Source: Rhizophagus irregularis (Eukaryota > Glomeromycota > Glomeromycetes > Glomerales > Glomeraceae). Taken from it: DNA of 64,000 nt. This document shows positions 34,430 to 45,917 of the stretch, in pieces (the first letter of the stretch is position 1; each line of letters opens with the position of its first letter). A program made the position numbers and the translations under genes. The notes beneath the pieces were generated by a model. It worked only from the letters and a program-made list of their open reading frames with translations, did no database searches and was not told where the DNA came from. The DNA lies in the NCBI RefSeq assembly GCF_026210795.1, contig NC_089429.1, positions 3,348,001 through 3,412,000 of the forward strand, written 5' to 3'.

Positions 34430-35080
34430 AGGTATTTGTATAGGATTTGAATTATTTACTTGCTATTGCCTTTGGTAAAAATGACCGTATTTATACGCAA
34501 ATTTTTATTTCCTTCAGTAAAAATGGCCATATTTACATATAAAATTATTTATCATACGGCCGTGAATCTCATTAAGATCAGCCGATCCACAAAAATTTGT
34601 TACTTTGATCTTTTTTTTTGCACGTAATTAATAAAAAATATGTTTTTTCACCACAAAATACGTTTTTATTTTATTGTTTTTATTTTATTGAAGTTTTCTT
34701 TAAAAATCTTTGGTCCCGGATCAGCCGAATTGAATAAAATTTTACTAGAATTGGATAAATGATCGGCCGATAAAAGCTGATCATATTTCGATTATTTCCA
34801 GAGATCGGCACATGAAGTAAAAAGTCAAATTTGCCTTAAATTTATTATTGAATTGAAAATTTTATTTGGTTTGTTACAAAAAATTTGCAAATTTTTATAT
34901 ATAAAATTCTTGCTAAGCCCTTTACTTTAAAAAAAACATATTTCCATCAGCACCTCCCCCATTCAAAATTGAAAAACATGCACACTTGTTAAATTTAGTA
35001 ATATAGAAAAGAATTATATTAATTAGTCAAGAACCTTTAAAGGAAAAAGGATATAATATTATCGAAAAAGAAGAATTTTT
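34430..35080. other. AT-rich spacer, no gene seen
   Basis: Contains 'GATCGGCCGAT' and 'GATCAGCCGA' motifs in both orientations (34570–34770) but no coding signal. Confidence 0.45.
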
Positions 35081-35089
35081 TTACTTACG

Positions 35090-36294
35090 GAATCAATATA
35101 TTTTTTAGTTTTTGCCGTCTGTTCTATCATCATCTAATAATTTCTGACCGTTAATAATTTAAATAAATTAGTTAATAAATAGATACCATTATTACAATTT
35201 AAGTTCAAAATTATGAAATTTACCATATAATATTCTATTTTATTTTTCATTGTATTTTCATTTGTTTGTATTGTTTTAGACTTTGGGTCCAATAATACTG
35301 CGAACGTGGCTGTTACGAAGGCGAGATGCAAAGAAGATGGATATTCTCCAGCGAATACTCTTTCAAGTATTCGCGTAAGCACGCCCAAACTTCCATTTTG
35401 ATTAAAAAGTTTATTGTAACATTCAGCCACTGCAGGATGATTTTTCCATTCAATTATCCCTGCTGATGAAGTGTTAGTATTGATGGGTGGCAAAATTACT
35501 TCTCCAAAATAGCTGAATAAAGCATCTCTAGCTTTAGTTGTCAAGCAACTTCGTAGGGATCTTTGTTTTGATAGAAGCTTTTATTAAAAAAAAAAGATTA
35601 TTATTATTTATTAGTTTTCTAAAACGTAAATATTAAATATAAAAAATTTACTTCTGGACAAATTTTGTTGTTAAAATATGAAATCCACTGCGTTTTAGTA
35701 GTGAATTTGTTGTAAAAGTCTTGATGTCGAATTTTGAGAAATTCCTCAGTTGCTTCTCGTAATTCTTCTTTGGTAGGGTATATACTTATATTAAATGTTG
35801 CTTTAGCAACATCTTTTATTATGGTCTAAAGAAATATAATTTGAGTTATAATATGTATATGACTTTAAAATTTAAAAAAGCTAGACTAACCTTTATGAAG
35901 TTATTATCACCGGAATTATCAGATTCGACCATCTCCTCAATATGCTTCATTCTATTGCATAAAAATTCCAAATGTTTATTGGTTTTTACGTTCTCCTCGA
36001 TTAATTTAGTGTTGAACTGTTTATTTTGTTCTATCATATTATCAACCTTTTTGTTGAGTTTTATGAGTTGTTCTAATAAAATAAATTTTTGTTATAAAAT
36101 ATAAATTATCATAATTTTAAAAAACGATAATATTCAAATATTTGCATACCATTAAAAACTTCATAGCTATTTTCGCTCATGCTACTCGTGCTACTCATAC
36201 TACTTTCAATACCTCGGCGTTTGTTTGATGTTTCTTCACCCGCCGATAGAAGTTTTTGAATTTTATTTCGAAATTCTGATCTATCTCCGGACAT
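35090..36294 (-). CDS. multi-exon uncharacterised protein with coiled coil
   Basis: Exon 1 starts MSGDRSEFRNKIQKLLSAGE at 36294 and ends before GTATGC near 36150. Exon 2 (about 36075–35891) is a coiled coil, EQLIKLNKKVDNMIEQNKQF, ending at GTTAGT. Exon 3 (about 35823–35657) reads TIIKDVAKATFNISIYPTKE. Exon 4 (about 35578–35222) contains TKARDALFSYFGEVILPPIN and ITEWKNHPAV-like sequence (GIIEWKNHPAVAECYNKLF). A short last exon follows near 35136. Each border has a GT–AG pair. I recognise the pattern as a repeated family in this fungal group but know no function. It lies downstream of the transposase in the same element and may be cargo or a second accessory protein. Confidence 0.5.
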
Positions 36295-36299
36295 GTTTG

Positions 36300-37580
36300 T
36301 AATATTGATGATAATAGAGAATTATAAAATTTATGATAAGGTAAGAATCCTCACGAAAAAAAATATTGAGCAAGTCTTTATTTTACGGTATTTATGAATA
36401 TTAAATGTACATACGTGGATATAAAAAAATCTAAATTAGGAAAAACTTAGAAGTTGCTATAAATGTATCCACGTGGAACCAATATCGATGTATGTGGAAA
36501 AGCTTAATAATATTTAATGGTTATGAATTATTATGAATGTACATACGTGGATCAGGGGACTAAAATAGTACTGTAAAAGTCGGAAAAAACGATAAATTTT
36601 GAAAATATACGAAAATTTTCATTTTTCCTGCGACCTGTTAATGCCAATATAAAAAATAAAAACAATCCCCTGAGCTCAATCAATACTAATGGTTACGAAT
36701 TATTAAATATATATGTGGATATAAAAAAATCTAAGAAGAAGTATAAATCATACCCAGAAGTTATTAAATGTGCCTACGTGGAACCAATATCAATGTATGT
36801 GGATCAGGGTCTAAAATAGTACGTGGAACAAATATCGATCAGGGTCTAAAATGGTACGTGGAACAAAGATCGAAACCCCAGAAAAATACGATATATTTAA
36901 AAAGTATCCAAAAATTTTCAGTAAAATAAACATAATATATAAAAACCAATAAATTAAAGCCCGTCAGCAAATTTTTTGTACCTACGTGGTAAATCATCGA
37001 CGTGGATCAAAAAAAATGATGGTAAATGTGATGTGAAGGAACACGTGGATTCGGGTCTACATATGTGGATATAAAAAAAATCTAAGAAAAAGTATTAATC
37101 ATACTCGGGTTATTATAAATGTACCTACGTGGAACCAATATCAATGTATGTGGATTAGAGTCTAAAATAGTACGTGAAACAAATATCGATCAGGGTCTAA
37201 AATAGTACGTGAAACAAATATCGATCAGGGTCTAAAATGGTACGTGGAACAAAGATCGAAACCGCAGAAAAACACGATATATTTTAAAAGTATCCAAAAA
37301 TTTTCAGTAAAATAAACATAAAATATAAAAACCAATAAATTAAAGCCCGTCGGCAAATTTTTTGATAAATCTGATTAAATCCTGATGCGAATACTAAAAA
37401 AGTATACATATGTAGTTATTCAGTAAAATTCGAAGCAGATATCACATATACGTACCGGGGACGATGATTTTTTGTTGTGATAAAATTTATAAAATATGTT
37501 TGTAATAAACTAGTATTTTGATTTTGTTTATTGGTGATATTTTGTTGGTTAATTAGCTTAATAAAGCAAAAAATATGAAA
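36300..37580. repeat. AT-rich spacer with long direct repeats (ACGTGGA…GATCAGGGTCTAAAATAG)
   Basis: A block at about 36715–36960 recurs at about 37060–37350 with the same order of motifs (ATGTGGATATAAAAAAATCT, CGTGGAACCAATATCAATGT, GATCAGGGTCTAAAATAGTA, AAGCCCGTCGGCAAATTTTT). Inside the second copy the GATCAGGGTCTAAAATAGTA unit is further duplicated. No gene is seen. Confidence 0.75.
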
Positions 37581-37602
37581 AAAAAACTAAATTAACAAAA
37601 AA

Positions 37603-38045
37603 CTAGCTGTAAGTAAGAATCAAGATGCTGAAGTCGTGGTCAATAAAGGGGAAAATAGGCAAATTTTTTTGTTGAAAAAAATCGAGAGTATGAACAAATT
37701 CTTTTGAAAAAGGTGAAATAAAATGAAAAATGGTAGTAATTACTACCCTGATGGTAATTACCCCCCTTTGTTGATTATCTTGTAAAATAGCATGAATTTT
37801 CGCTATTTTTTTCATTTCTGGTATTAACTCGCAATTCAGCTTCATATAATCTTTAGCATAAAAAATCAGTCGAAACTAAGAATTCCACCGTGTTGCATTA
37901 GGTAACGGAATTTTACGTGGTGATGCAATTCCATGTTCTTTTAAGTGAACTGTGTACGTCTTCGTGTAGGAGCATTAACAAAAACGTTCTTTATATCTTG
38001 CATAAAGCTTTTTAGATGTTAAATTGGGAAAAGTCTCGCTGAAAA
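37603..38045 (-). pseudogene. hAT-family transposase fragment
   Basis: Reading the minus strand, LTSKKLYARYKERFVNAPT is followed in another frame by YTVHLKEHGIASPRKIPLPN and then ATRWNS, a TAG stop, FRLIFYAKDYMKLN and the open stretch NCELIPEMKKIAKIHAILQD. 'ATRWNS' is the conserved hAT motif before the insertion domain. With one frameshift, one stop and neither end present, this is a remnant. Confidence 0.6.
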
Positions 38046-38294
38046 AAAAATTTTTTTATTAGTAAAGACAGGTAAGATTCAAAGATTAAGATTATCATGA
38101 ACTATACCCGATTTATGCGCACAACATGGCGCATGTATAACTGAGCATAACACTTTTCATATAAGCCGCAGAATTAGCGTATAATTTTAACTTTACCGAA
38201 TATTTCCGAGTTCTTTAAATTTTGCTAAGTGTCCCAACCTTTTTGAAAAATCCGAAGGCATCCGGTTTATTCATATCTAATCCGGATTTAAAAA

Positions 38295-38760
38295 TAAATC
38301 CGGTTTGAAACTCTAGGTGCGAAGGATTTCGACGTAATATTTGTGCGTTCTAGTACATAAACTTGCGAAGTTGCGTAATATTTTATGCTTGATTCCGGTA
38401 CGTAAATTTTCGAAGGATTTCGAGCGTAATATTTCGCAACGATTACGGTACGTAAATTTTCGAAGGATTTCGAGCGTAATATTTTGTAACGATTCCGGTA
38501 CCGTAAATTTTTCGAAAGGTTTCGGCGTAATATTTCGCAACGATTACGGTACGTAAATTTCGAAGGATTTCGAGCGTAATATTTCGTAACGGTTACGTAC
38601 GTAAATTTTCGGGGGAAAAGTTTCGGCGTAATATTCCGCAACATTCTGAACGTAAAATTTGCAAAAGTATATGCTATAATATTTCGGAAGTTTACGATAC
38701 CCGTAAACTTACGTATGTTTACTCCGTAAATTTACGGACATCGTAACTTACGTAATATTA
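38295..38760. repeat. tandem repeat of about 55 bp (CGTAAATTTTCGAAGGATTT)
   Basis: Six to seven units combining CGTAAATTTTCGAAGGATTT, CGAGCGTAATATTTCG and CAACGATTACGGTA. They create open frames on both strands with short repeats, which I do not consider genes. ACGTAA/TTACGT motifs continue to about 38760. Confidence 0.8.
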
Positions 38761-38839
38761 TGCCCGATTAAATTTGCTGATGACTACTTCGAACAATAGC
38801 AAGAAAAGTTCGCGCAATGGTAGATCAAGTAGTAGAATA

Positions 38840-39213
38840 TAAGGATTTTAATATACCGTATCTATTATTCACAGTAAAATACGTTATAAACGTATGATTT
38901 AATATACCGTATCTATAGCAGAAATGAATGATACGTTATAGACGTATGAATTTAATATACCGTATCCATATTTTGCGAACAGTATACAAAATACCGATAT
39001 ACAGTAGAAAGATATTTATACAATATACGTTACAAATGTATGAAATTAAAATACCGTATCATACAGTCTATTCACCGTATACTTTGTTACATTTTTTATT
39101 ATTGGCATTTTGCGAACAGTATACATAATACTGATGTGCAGTATATAAAATTGCGAACAGTATCAAAGATGCGAATATACAGTATATAAACAGTGTGCAT
39201 ATTTTTTATAGGG
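38840..39213. repeat. right subterminal repeats and terminus of the CACTA-like element
   Basis: Copies of ATACCGTATCTAT, ACGTTATAAACGTATGA and TTTGCGAACAGTATA in an order roughly mirroring the left subterminal region, ending CATATTTTTTATAGGG, the exact complement of the left terminus. Confidence 0.85.
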
Positions 39214-39216
39214 CAT

Positions 39217-42200
39217 CTATGGCAGATTGAGAGTCAGTATGAATAGTGACCGTTGAAGACGAAGGAGTGACTGTAAGAGCAGCATGTATAGCGGCGATTT
39301 CAGCTCTTGTAGAAGAAGGCCAATTGTGAATAATTCCATGCGCGTGAGCAGCGATAGATTGGAAAAAACCAGCGCCATCGAGGACTTGAACCCAAGACCA
39401 ACCCATAGAAACATCAGGAGTGCCAAGGTTAATTAAAGAACCATCAGTATAAAAACAATAATGATTATCGGGAGGAGTTGCTAACGGTGAGGCAGCAAAA
39501 GCCAGAGAGGCAGCCGAACCCAAGGAGGGAGAAGGAGAAGGAGAAATGAAAGTAACCACATCTTCTTGTGAAAAATTAGGTAGAATGTCCAAACGACCAT
39601 AATAGGATCTTACAATCTCGTCAAGGTCCGCCCAAGTAAAAGGAGAAGTAATAGTGGTGGTGTCATGTCTAATACGCTCCTGCGTTGTTGGAAGAAGTAA
39701 AGATCTAAGAGGAGAAAGTTTTGGGATGATACATAAAGGAGTAACATCTGTTGGATTGCTTTTAGTATGGGTAACTGGTACATGTTTAGAACAACCAGGA
39801 CAAGGAGTGAGCGTGATAACATCATTAGGTCGAGTCACACAATCAGAGGTCCAATGGACAATCTTGCAGAAATATTGTTGTTTGCTAAGTTGTTTTCCAA
39901 AAAGAGGAGAGCCATCTTCGCTTAAAGTCACGATCCATTTCATGGATTTTCTAGAGGAACCAAAAGCTGGAGCCAAATCAATGTTTGAAGGGATAGCTTC
40001 AGAAGAAAATTGATCCAAGAGCAAAGAATTGGAATTTGGAAAAGTGACGCAATGGTGGATATCAGTGAACCATTTATGCGGGAGGACACGATGGCCTTTC
40101 CTACTTGATAGATTGGATAAATAAACATTCCAAGTGATCATATGGGTTCCTTGAGGCGTGATGAATTGAGATAGGTAATAGAGTTGCAAACTTCTTAGAC
40201 GTCGGAAGTAAGATATAAAAATTTTTGGAGTCATCACTTCAAATAAAGGCGTGTAACCATCAGGTACGGTGATGTCAGACAAGGTTGAAAATTGAGAACG
40301 TGACAACTTGAAAGGAGTGGTGGTCAGGAGAGCAATAGTGCAAGCGATATAATCCTGTTTAAAAGCGAAAAGTTTAGACCATAAAGTCCAATCTTTAACT
40401 AACAATGGAGAAATAGGAATCAAAAAAGAAAATTGAATTAAACGTAATCTATATAAAAATAAATTTTTTATAAAAAAGGAAGAAGAATTAGCTAATAAAA
40501 ACAAATTAGTTAAATGTGTTTGTGATTGATGAAAAAATAAATTAATCAATCCCAAGCCTTGAGATAAAAACAAAATAGAATCTGGGAGTACACGTGAAAA
40601 ATTGGCCTTATGTTTAACCAAGGAACGGATACTGCTGGTTGCCGAGGCGCATTCAGATTCAGAGAGGTGTGTGACTTGCATGCGATATTCCAATTTCGGA
40701 ATAAGGACAGTGTTGTGTAAATAAACAACTTGTTTAGCAGATAATTTGGCAGGACGAACGGTAGCAGCGAAAGAGTTACATTCTCGAGCAACTTGCTTTC
40801 TGACAAAATCACAAGATCTAGCGACATTGAACCAGACGCCCAGGAAGCGGAAAGAACTATTCATGGAAATAGGCACAATAGAAATGGAAGGAACTTTGTT
40901 CAGTCCAGATAATCGCAAGTCAAACACGACTGGAGAAGGCGAAGGAGCTGAAGTGGAAGGCAACGAATTAGTAATTAAAACATATTTGTTGTGATTAGCG
41001 GAAGTATTATTGATCTGATAAAATTCTTCCGTAATAGAAAGCATCGATTCCATTCCAGATTTAGATGACGAAATTAAAGTGGAATCGTCCATAAAGACTA
41101 AGTTGTTGATGCGTAATCCATCTGGACTTGCCTCAGCCAAGGGATTAGATAAAGAAGGAGCATGAAGTATATATGGGTCCATCATTTCATTCTTAAGAAC
41201 AGTCAATAAAGGGTCTATATATATAACCCAAAGTAAAGGAGAGATAACTTCGCCTTGATCTATACCAATACGAACGCGGTAAGAAGGTGTAGTTCCATGA
41301 GCAGTAAAAACGCGATTAGAGCGTTTCATAAAAAGGGATAAAATAAACTTGGTAGCAGAAGCAGGAAGTTTAATGCGTTCTAAAGCAAAACGCAACATCT
41401 TGAGATCAACCGAGTCGAAAGCCTTCGAAATATCTTGTGAAAGGATCCAAAGCGGCGATTTGTTGACATGGGCATCATGGATGATAGATTCGAGTACGAC
41501 AATAGGGTTGCGACAAGAACCACCAGGGAGACCGGCGAAGTTTCCTCCTTTGAGAACTTCATTCGAAGCCAAAGTGGAAGCGAGACGATTATAAAAGAGT
41601 TTGACCAAAGATTTTCTAATTACTTCAAGTAAAGTAATAGGTTTTGTATTCTTGAGTTGACATTTCCATTCGTGAGGTTTAGGGATAGGGAAAACCATAG
41701 CTTGACGCTATAAATCAGGAATGTCTGCAGTGCGGAAACATGATTGGACCAGGATTAAAACCAGAGCAGAAGCGTTTGAACCCAGATGCTTAAGCATCTC
41801 ATAAGTAATCATAGAAGGACCAGGAGCTTTGTCGTTAGGCATGGAAGAGACCGTAGACAACCATTCTTCAAGAGTAGGAGGATCCAACAAAGAATCATAA
41901 ATAGAAGAATTCACATCATCCATAGGGCGATAAGCAGAAGACCATTTGTCAGGAAGAGCTGAAATGTTATCAGGAGGAGATGATTTAATAGGTACGGAAT
42001 TCTGGAAGTGGTTGATAACAGCGTCGTCAATATCATGCAGGTCCGTTAAAAGTTTAGGTTGTGTAGGGTGGTCGATAAAGACACGATCCAAAGTGATACG
42101 ACGTCGAGTCCTTGAGAGAGCTGAATTAATGAATGAAGAAATATCAGATTCAAAATTGTTGTCCCTATCATCCAATTTGGCACGAATGGAAGAATCTTGA

Positions 42201-43633
42201 AAATCTTTTTCTTTGAAAAGGAGGAGGCCATAAAGGGCACGGGAAATAGTCTTTAAGGATTCTAATAAAGAATTAAAACCGTCTTGCCTACATGTGGTTA
42301 AAGAAGTAGGTAAAATAGGGGGGGAAGGAATAACCTTCTTATAAAGATGAAGAATTTTTTGAAGTCGAATGAAATGAATGGACCAAACATGTTCATATCT
42401 ATTAAAATATGTGGAAGGATATTTGCGCAATAAACGTATCGAATGCAAAAGACGGCTGAGGAAACGATAATGTTGAGTTAAAATTTCCAAATCTTTAGGC
42501 ATCGTAGGTGTGTGTTGATTACCAACCGTGACAGATGGAAGAGAAGCATTAGCAGCTTTCACGATACGGGAATGTAAATATTCACATTGTTGATTGATGT
42601 GCCATGTTGAAAAAGTAGAAGGAAGAACGTCGCAAAGTGAGTCAGTGTGAGTGGAAAAAGATTCCCATTGTTGAGTAGTGACTGAATCAAATTTGAAAAT
42701 GCGGCGAGTTCGACGTTGAAGTTGTTTAGCACGAGCAACCTTGATAGACGCAGCCAAGAGTGAATCATCAAAATACGTGATGACAGGATTGTGATCAGAA
42801 GAGCAAGTATCGTGGGCGTCGAATATGTAGGAAGTGAGAGCAAAGCTTTTTAGCATCGGGCAGGACCAAACATAGTCTATACGAGTAATCTGGTCATCAC
42901 GGTGGAAGGTGCCTAGGGAATCAGAAGCATTAACAGGAATGGTTTCTTCATAACCATGAGATAAAAGATGATGCAACAAACGGTAAGACCGTTGAGAAGC
43001 AACAGAAGGACGGTTAAAATAAATAGGGTAATAAGTATCTAAGTGCATATTAAAATCGCCACAAATGGCGTGATAAAAATTTTGTTGTTTAGTTTGCACT
43101 AACAATTGTAAAAGGAGATCAATAGTTTCAGATCGTAATTTAGAATCGGAAATAGGAGGGATATATATAACAAAAATACGCAATTTGACGTTGCCTTTAA
43201 AATAAAGGTCAACAGATAAAATTCGTGAGGAATGCGAAACAAAATCTTGTACATGAGAAGCAAGGGATTTTTCAATAAAAAGGGAAACGCCACCAGTAGA
43301 TTTGACTTGTTTAGTTTTATCTATGTCAGAGGAAAGGACAGTATAATTAGGAAGGCGTTTGGATAAAAAATGAATTTGTTTGGGGGATAAATGGGTATCT
43401 ACGATACCACCAAAGGAAATATGTTTGAGGTTGAAAAAGTTTGAAATTTGTTCAATTTTAACTTGACTATTATGGCGAAGACCATTAACATTAAAGGAAG
43501 AAATATTAAAAGAATTAGGGATAGGAGAAACATTTAAGGTAGTAAATAAAGATTCATGTGCTGAAAAATTATAAATATCTACAGAGTTGGGGGGGTTTCG
43601 AACGAACGTATCATAATCAAAATTGTCAGTCAT
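39217..43633 (-). pseudogene. LINE ORF2, 5' portion: APE endonuclease, reverse transcriptase, first part of RNase H
   Basis: Order along the protein: AP-endonuclease motifs SFNVNGLRH, CGDFNMHLD, RIDYVW and SSDHNPVITY; then reverse transcriptase with FAGLPGGSC, QDISKAFDSVDLKM (motif A), RIGIDQGEVISPLLW and LVFMDDSTLISS (FMDD in place of YADD); a CPGCSKHVPVTHTKSNP cysteine–histidine patch; and RNase H with FYTDGS, STRAEIAAI and HTDSQSAID. A TAG at 41708–41710 divides the frame between endonuclease and reverse transcriptase, but the frame is unchanged across it. The end at 39217 is the CACTA insertion, and the remainder is at 13464–14665. Confidence 0.9.
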
Positions 43634-43680
43634 TAGAACACAATGATAATAATAAACGGGGAGGAGAAATGAGAAATCAG

Positions 43681-45813
43681 TTATTGCGAAGGAGCTGAAG
43701 CTCGATCGGAAGGAGAACCACCAAGAGAAGCGATAAAACCTTGAATGGAACCAGTGAGCGATTGCAAAGTATCTTTAATCGCTTTTTGATCTTGAATAAC
43801 CGAGTTCAATTCGTCATGCGGGGAAGGGGTAGAAGTGGATGTAAGAGTTGAGTGCAGAATATTATTGAGTGTAGATTTGGGGGAAGGGGAATTCTTGACA
43901 CCAGAAGATAAGGGAGCATTAGGATGTGGGATTAAGGTACCAGTAGTTTCAGGAGGGTCTTCTTCCATCCGATCAGGTTCAGAATTGACAACAGGAGCGG
44001 AGGGAGGATGGATGCCTAAATGGGCTTCAATAGCAGATAGCCGTTGATTGTTAAGTTCTAGATTTGAAATGCGGGATTCCACACGAGCAACATCTTGTTG
44101 AAGATTCTCTAAAACATTAAGAATCTTAAGGGCAGCCTCAAGAGCATTAGGAGAATTCGGATCCGGGAGTGGAGCACGAGCATTGGACGAAAAAGAAACA
44201 GATCTATCTTTGCCTTTTCGATTATTGGAAGGCGTACGTCCATGAGCAGTTGAGGAGGAGTTAACTGGACCAGAGGAGGAGGGTTTAGTATTGTTAGAGC
44301 TATTATTATTATTATTAGAGCGGTTAGAGTTTGAATTCAGACGCTGAGCAGAGGCAGAACGATCTCGGGATTTAGAGCGAGAGCAAGACCGAGAAATATT
44401 ACGCGGAGCTCTTTGTTGGGCAGGTCTTTGGACAATGTTGAAGCGTTCTTTAAGGGCGGCAACAGGGTCGCGTGTACGTGAGCGTCCGCGGCGTTGATTG
44501 AGCGGGCAGGAGGTAGGAGCACAACCAAGCTTACCACATCTGTGGCAGAGGGCTTTCGAATCGTTGGAAGTACCCCACCGAAGAGTACGACCTTGGAATC
44601 CAATTGTTTGTTCCATAGCGGCATCCATTGTCTCTTGCGAGTTGAAGGTAACATAAGCCCAAGGCTTGGGTTTATAAGAATTTAGGGAAAGGGGAATGTT
44701 AATAGCTTTTGCTCCATGTTCTTTGACCAAAGGAGCGAGATGGATATCTTTAGTATTAGCGGGAAGTCCAGAGAGAACAGCCACGAACACTCTACGAGCA
44801 GCTTTTTGATCTAAGGAGTAATGGCAAGGGGTAACACGCAAGCAGGTGGAAAAGCAATAAACTGCCTATTGAGTTGTGAAACGGGAGATGGCATCGGCAT
44901 GATCATAGACAATGCGAGCTTGTTGCATCTTAGCACCTTTCCTTGAGTAGAGATGGAGGGCAAGGAGATTGCCAAATTTCTTGAAGTAGGATTGGAGTTG
45001 CGGTTTAGTAATGAAGAACGGTATATCCGTGACTTGGATTGCACGGAGGTCTTCATCAGACCGGAGCTGTTTGGGATCGTACTAGTGGAATTGAAGGTCT
45101 GGAAAGTCGGAGTGTGTGCTTCCAACACACAAGTCACGAGCCTCCGCAGTATGGAAGTGAATGATGAGACGTTTAGCGTCTCCTGAACCAGTCATACGAG
45201 CCCGACCGGTATATGATTCATATGTTTCTAAAAACAAATTGTTAACGGCATCAATGATTGCCTTATTAGTTTTAAGTTTCTCTAGAGTTTGGGGAGTGGA
45301 GTTGGGCGCAGCCGCAGCCAGGAAATCTTGACGATTAATGGTAATGGTAGGGGAGGGATCGACAGCCTGATCGGGCGATGTACCATCATTCACGTCCATA
45401 TTAGGGGACGCGTTAGGGGATGAGTTATTTTCTTTGTTTCGGGGTGCATGAATTGACGCGTTAGTACCAGAAGACGCGTCTTGGCCAGGCGCAGGAGGCG
45501 CAGCAGAATTATTCGGGGTAGAAGCTTGAGTATTTTCTTGAGCGGTGCTGCGGGAATTATTTTGTTGAGGAATAGCGGTCGAAGTTGAACCAACTAAACC
45601 ACCATCAGCCGGCGCGTCGGCAACGAAATCTTCATAGTCTTCATCCATGGAGTCTTTTGTAAGTATACGGGAACGTTTTTGAGAATTATTATCACTATCA
45701 GAACCAGAGTTGTCAGAGAGTTGTTTTTTATTATTTTTCTTTTCTTGACGAGCAGCCTTATTACTATTAGGATTATAGCTGCCGCCACCTCTTCTAGCAA
45801 GGTTTCTAGACAT
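43681..45813 (-). pseudogene. LINE ORF1, Gag-like RNA-binding protein with two in-frame TAG codons
   Basis: A single 710-codon frame begins MSRNLARRGGGSYNPNSNKA and is interrupted by TAG at 45082–45084 (codon 244) and 44866–44868 (codon 316). The first part is acidic and Pro/Ser-rich. Two RRM-like stretches follow (IQVTDIPFFITKPQLQSYF; RRVFVAVLSGLPANTKD with WAYVTFNSQETMDAAM). Next come a zinc-knuckle-like CHRCGKLGCAPTSC and Ser/Arg/Asn-rich RSCSRSKSRDRSAS. A C-terminal coiled segment is present. It would package LINE RNA. It ends 47 bp before ORF2 begins. Confidence 0.8.
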
Positions 45814-45917
45814 GTTAGAAGGTATGAGTTGGGTAAAATATAAGAGTTGTTAGTACGAAGATATAAAATTTTCTTTCCGAAAATTTTTGGTTAATAGATC
45901 GGCGGTAAGAGATCTAT

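Larger units (their letters stand above)
14669..39213. mobile_element. 24.5 kb CACTA-like (EnSpm/Tnp2) DNA transposon with extra genes
   Basis: Perfect 16-bp terminal inverted repeats CCCTATAAAAAATATG, with imperfect extension inward, and a 3-bp target duplication are characteristic of CACTA elements, here with CCCTA in place of CACTA. Subterminal arrays rich in 'TTTGCGAACAGTAT' and 'AACGTATG' occupy both ends. Inside is a multi-exon Tnp2 transposase. Further genes (18149–20205, 23165–24358, 26992–28746, 35090–36294) and three palindromic satellite blocks make it far larger than typical members. An internal terminus-like sequence near 26870–26940 raises the possibility that it is composite. 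Confidence 0.82.
13181..45917 (-). mobile_element. LINE (non-LTR retrotransposon) with ORF1 and APE–RT–RNase H ORF2, split by the CACTA-like element
   Basis: Minus-strand element: 5' region about 45814–45917, ORF1 43681–45813, ORF2 41698–43633 continuing to 39217 and, across the inserted DNA, 14665–13464, then a 3' region ending CCTTGACAAGGACTGATG at 13181. Two ORFs with an apurinic endonuclease, reverse transcriptase and RNase H fit the Tad/I-type LINE groups. Without the insertion it is about 8.2 kb. It carries three in-frame TAG codons, so it is probably inactive. I cannot find a clear target duplication because other LINE 3' ends lie directly behind its 5' end. Confidence 0.8.

Noticed and set aside
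38288-38644. Open frames on both strands with repeated YARNPSK-like or FSKGF-like peptides
   Set aside because: They come from a roughly 55-bp tandem DNA repeat, both strands are open, and no start or splice context is seen.
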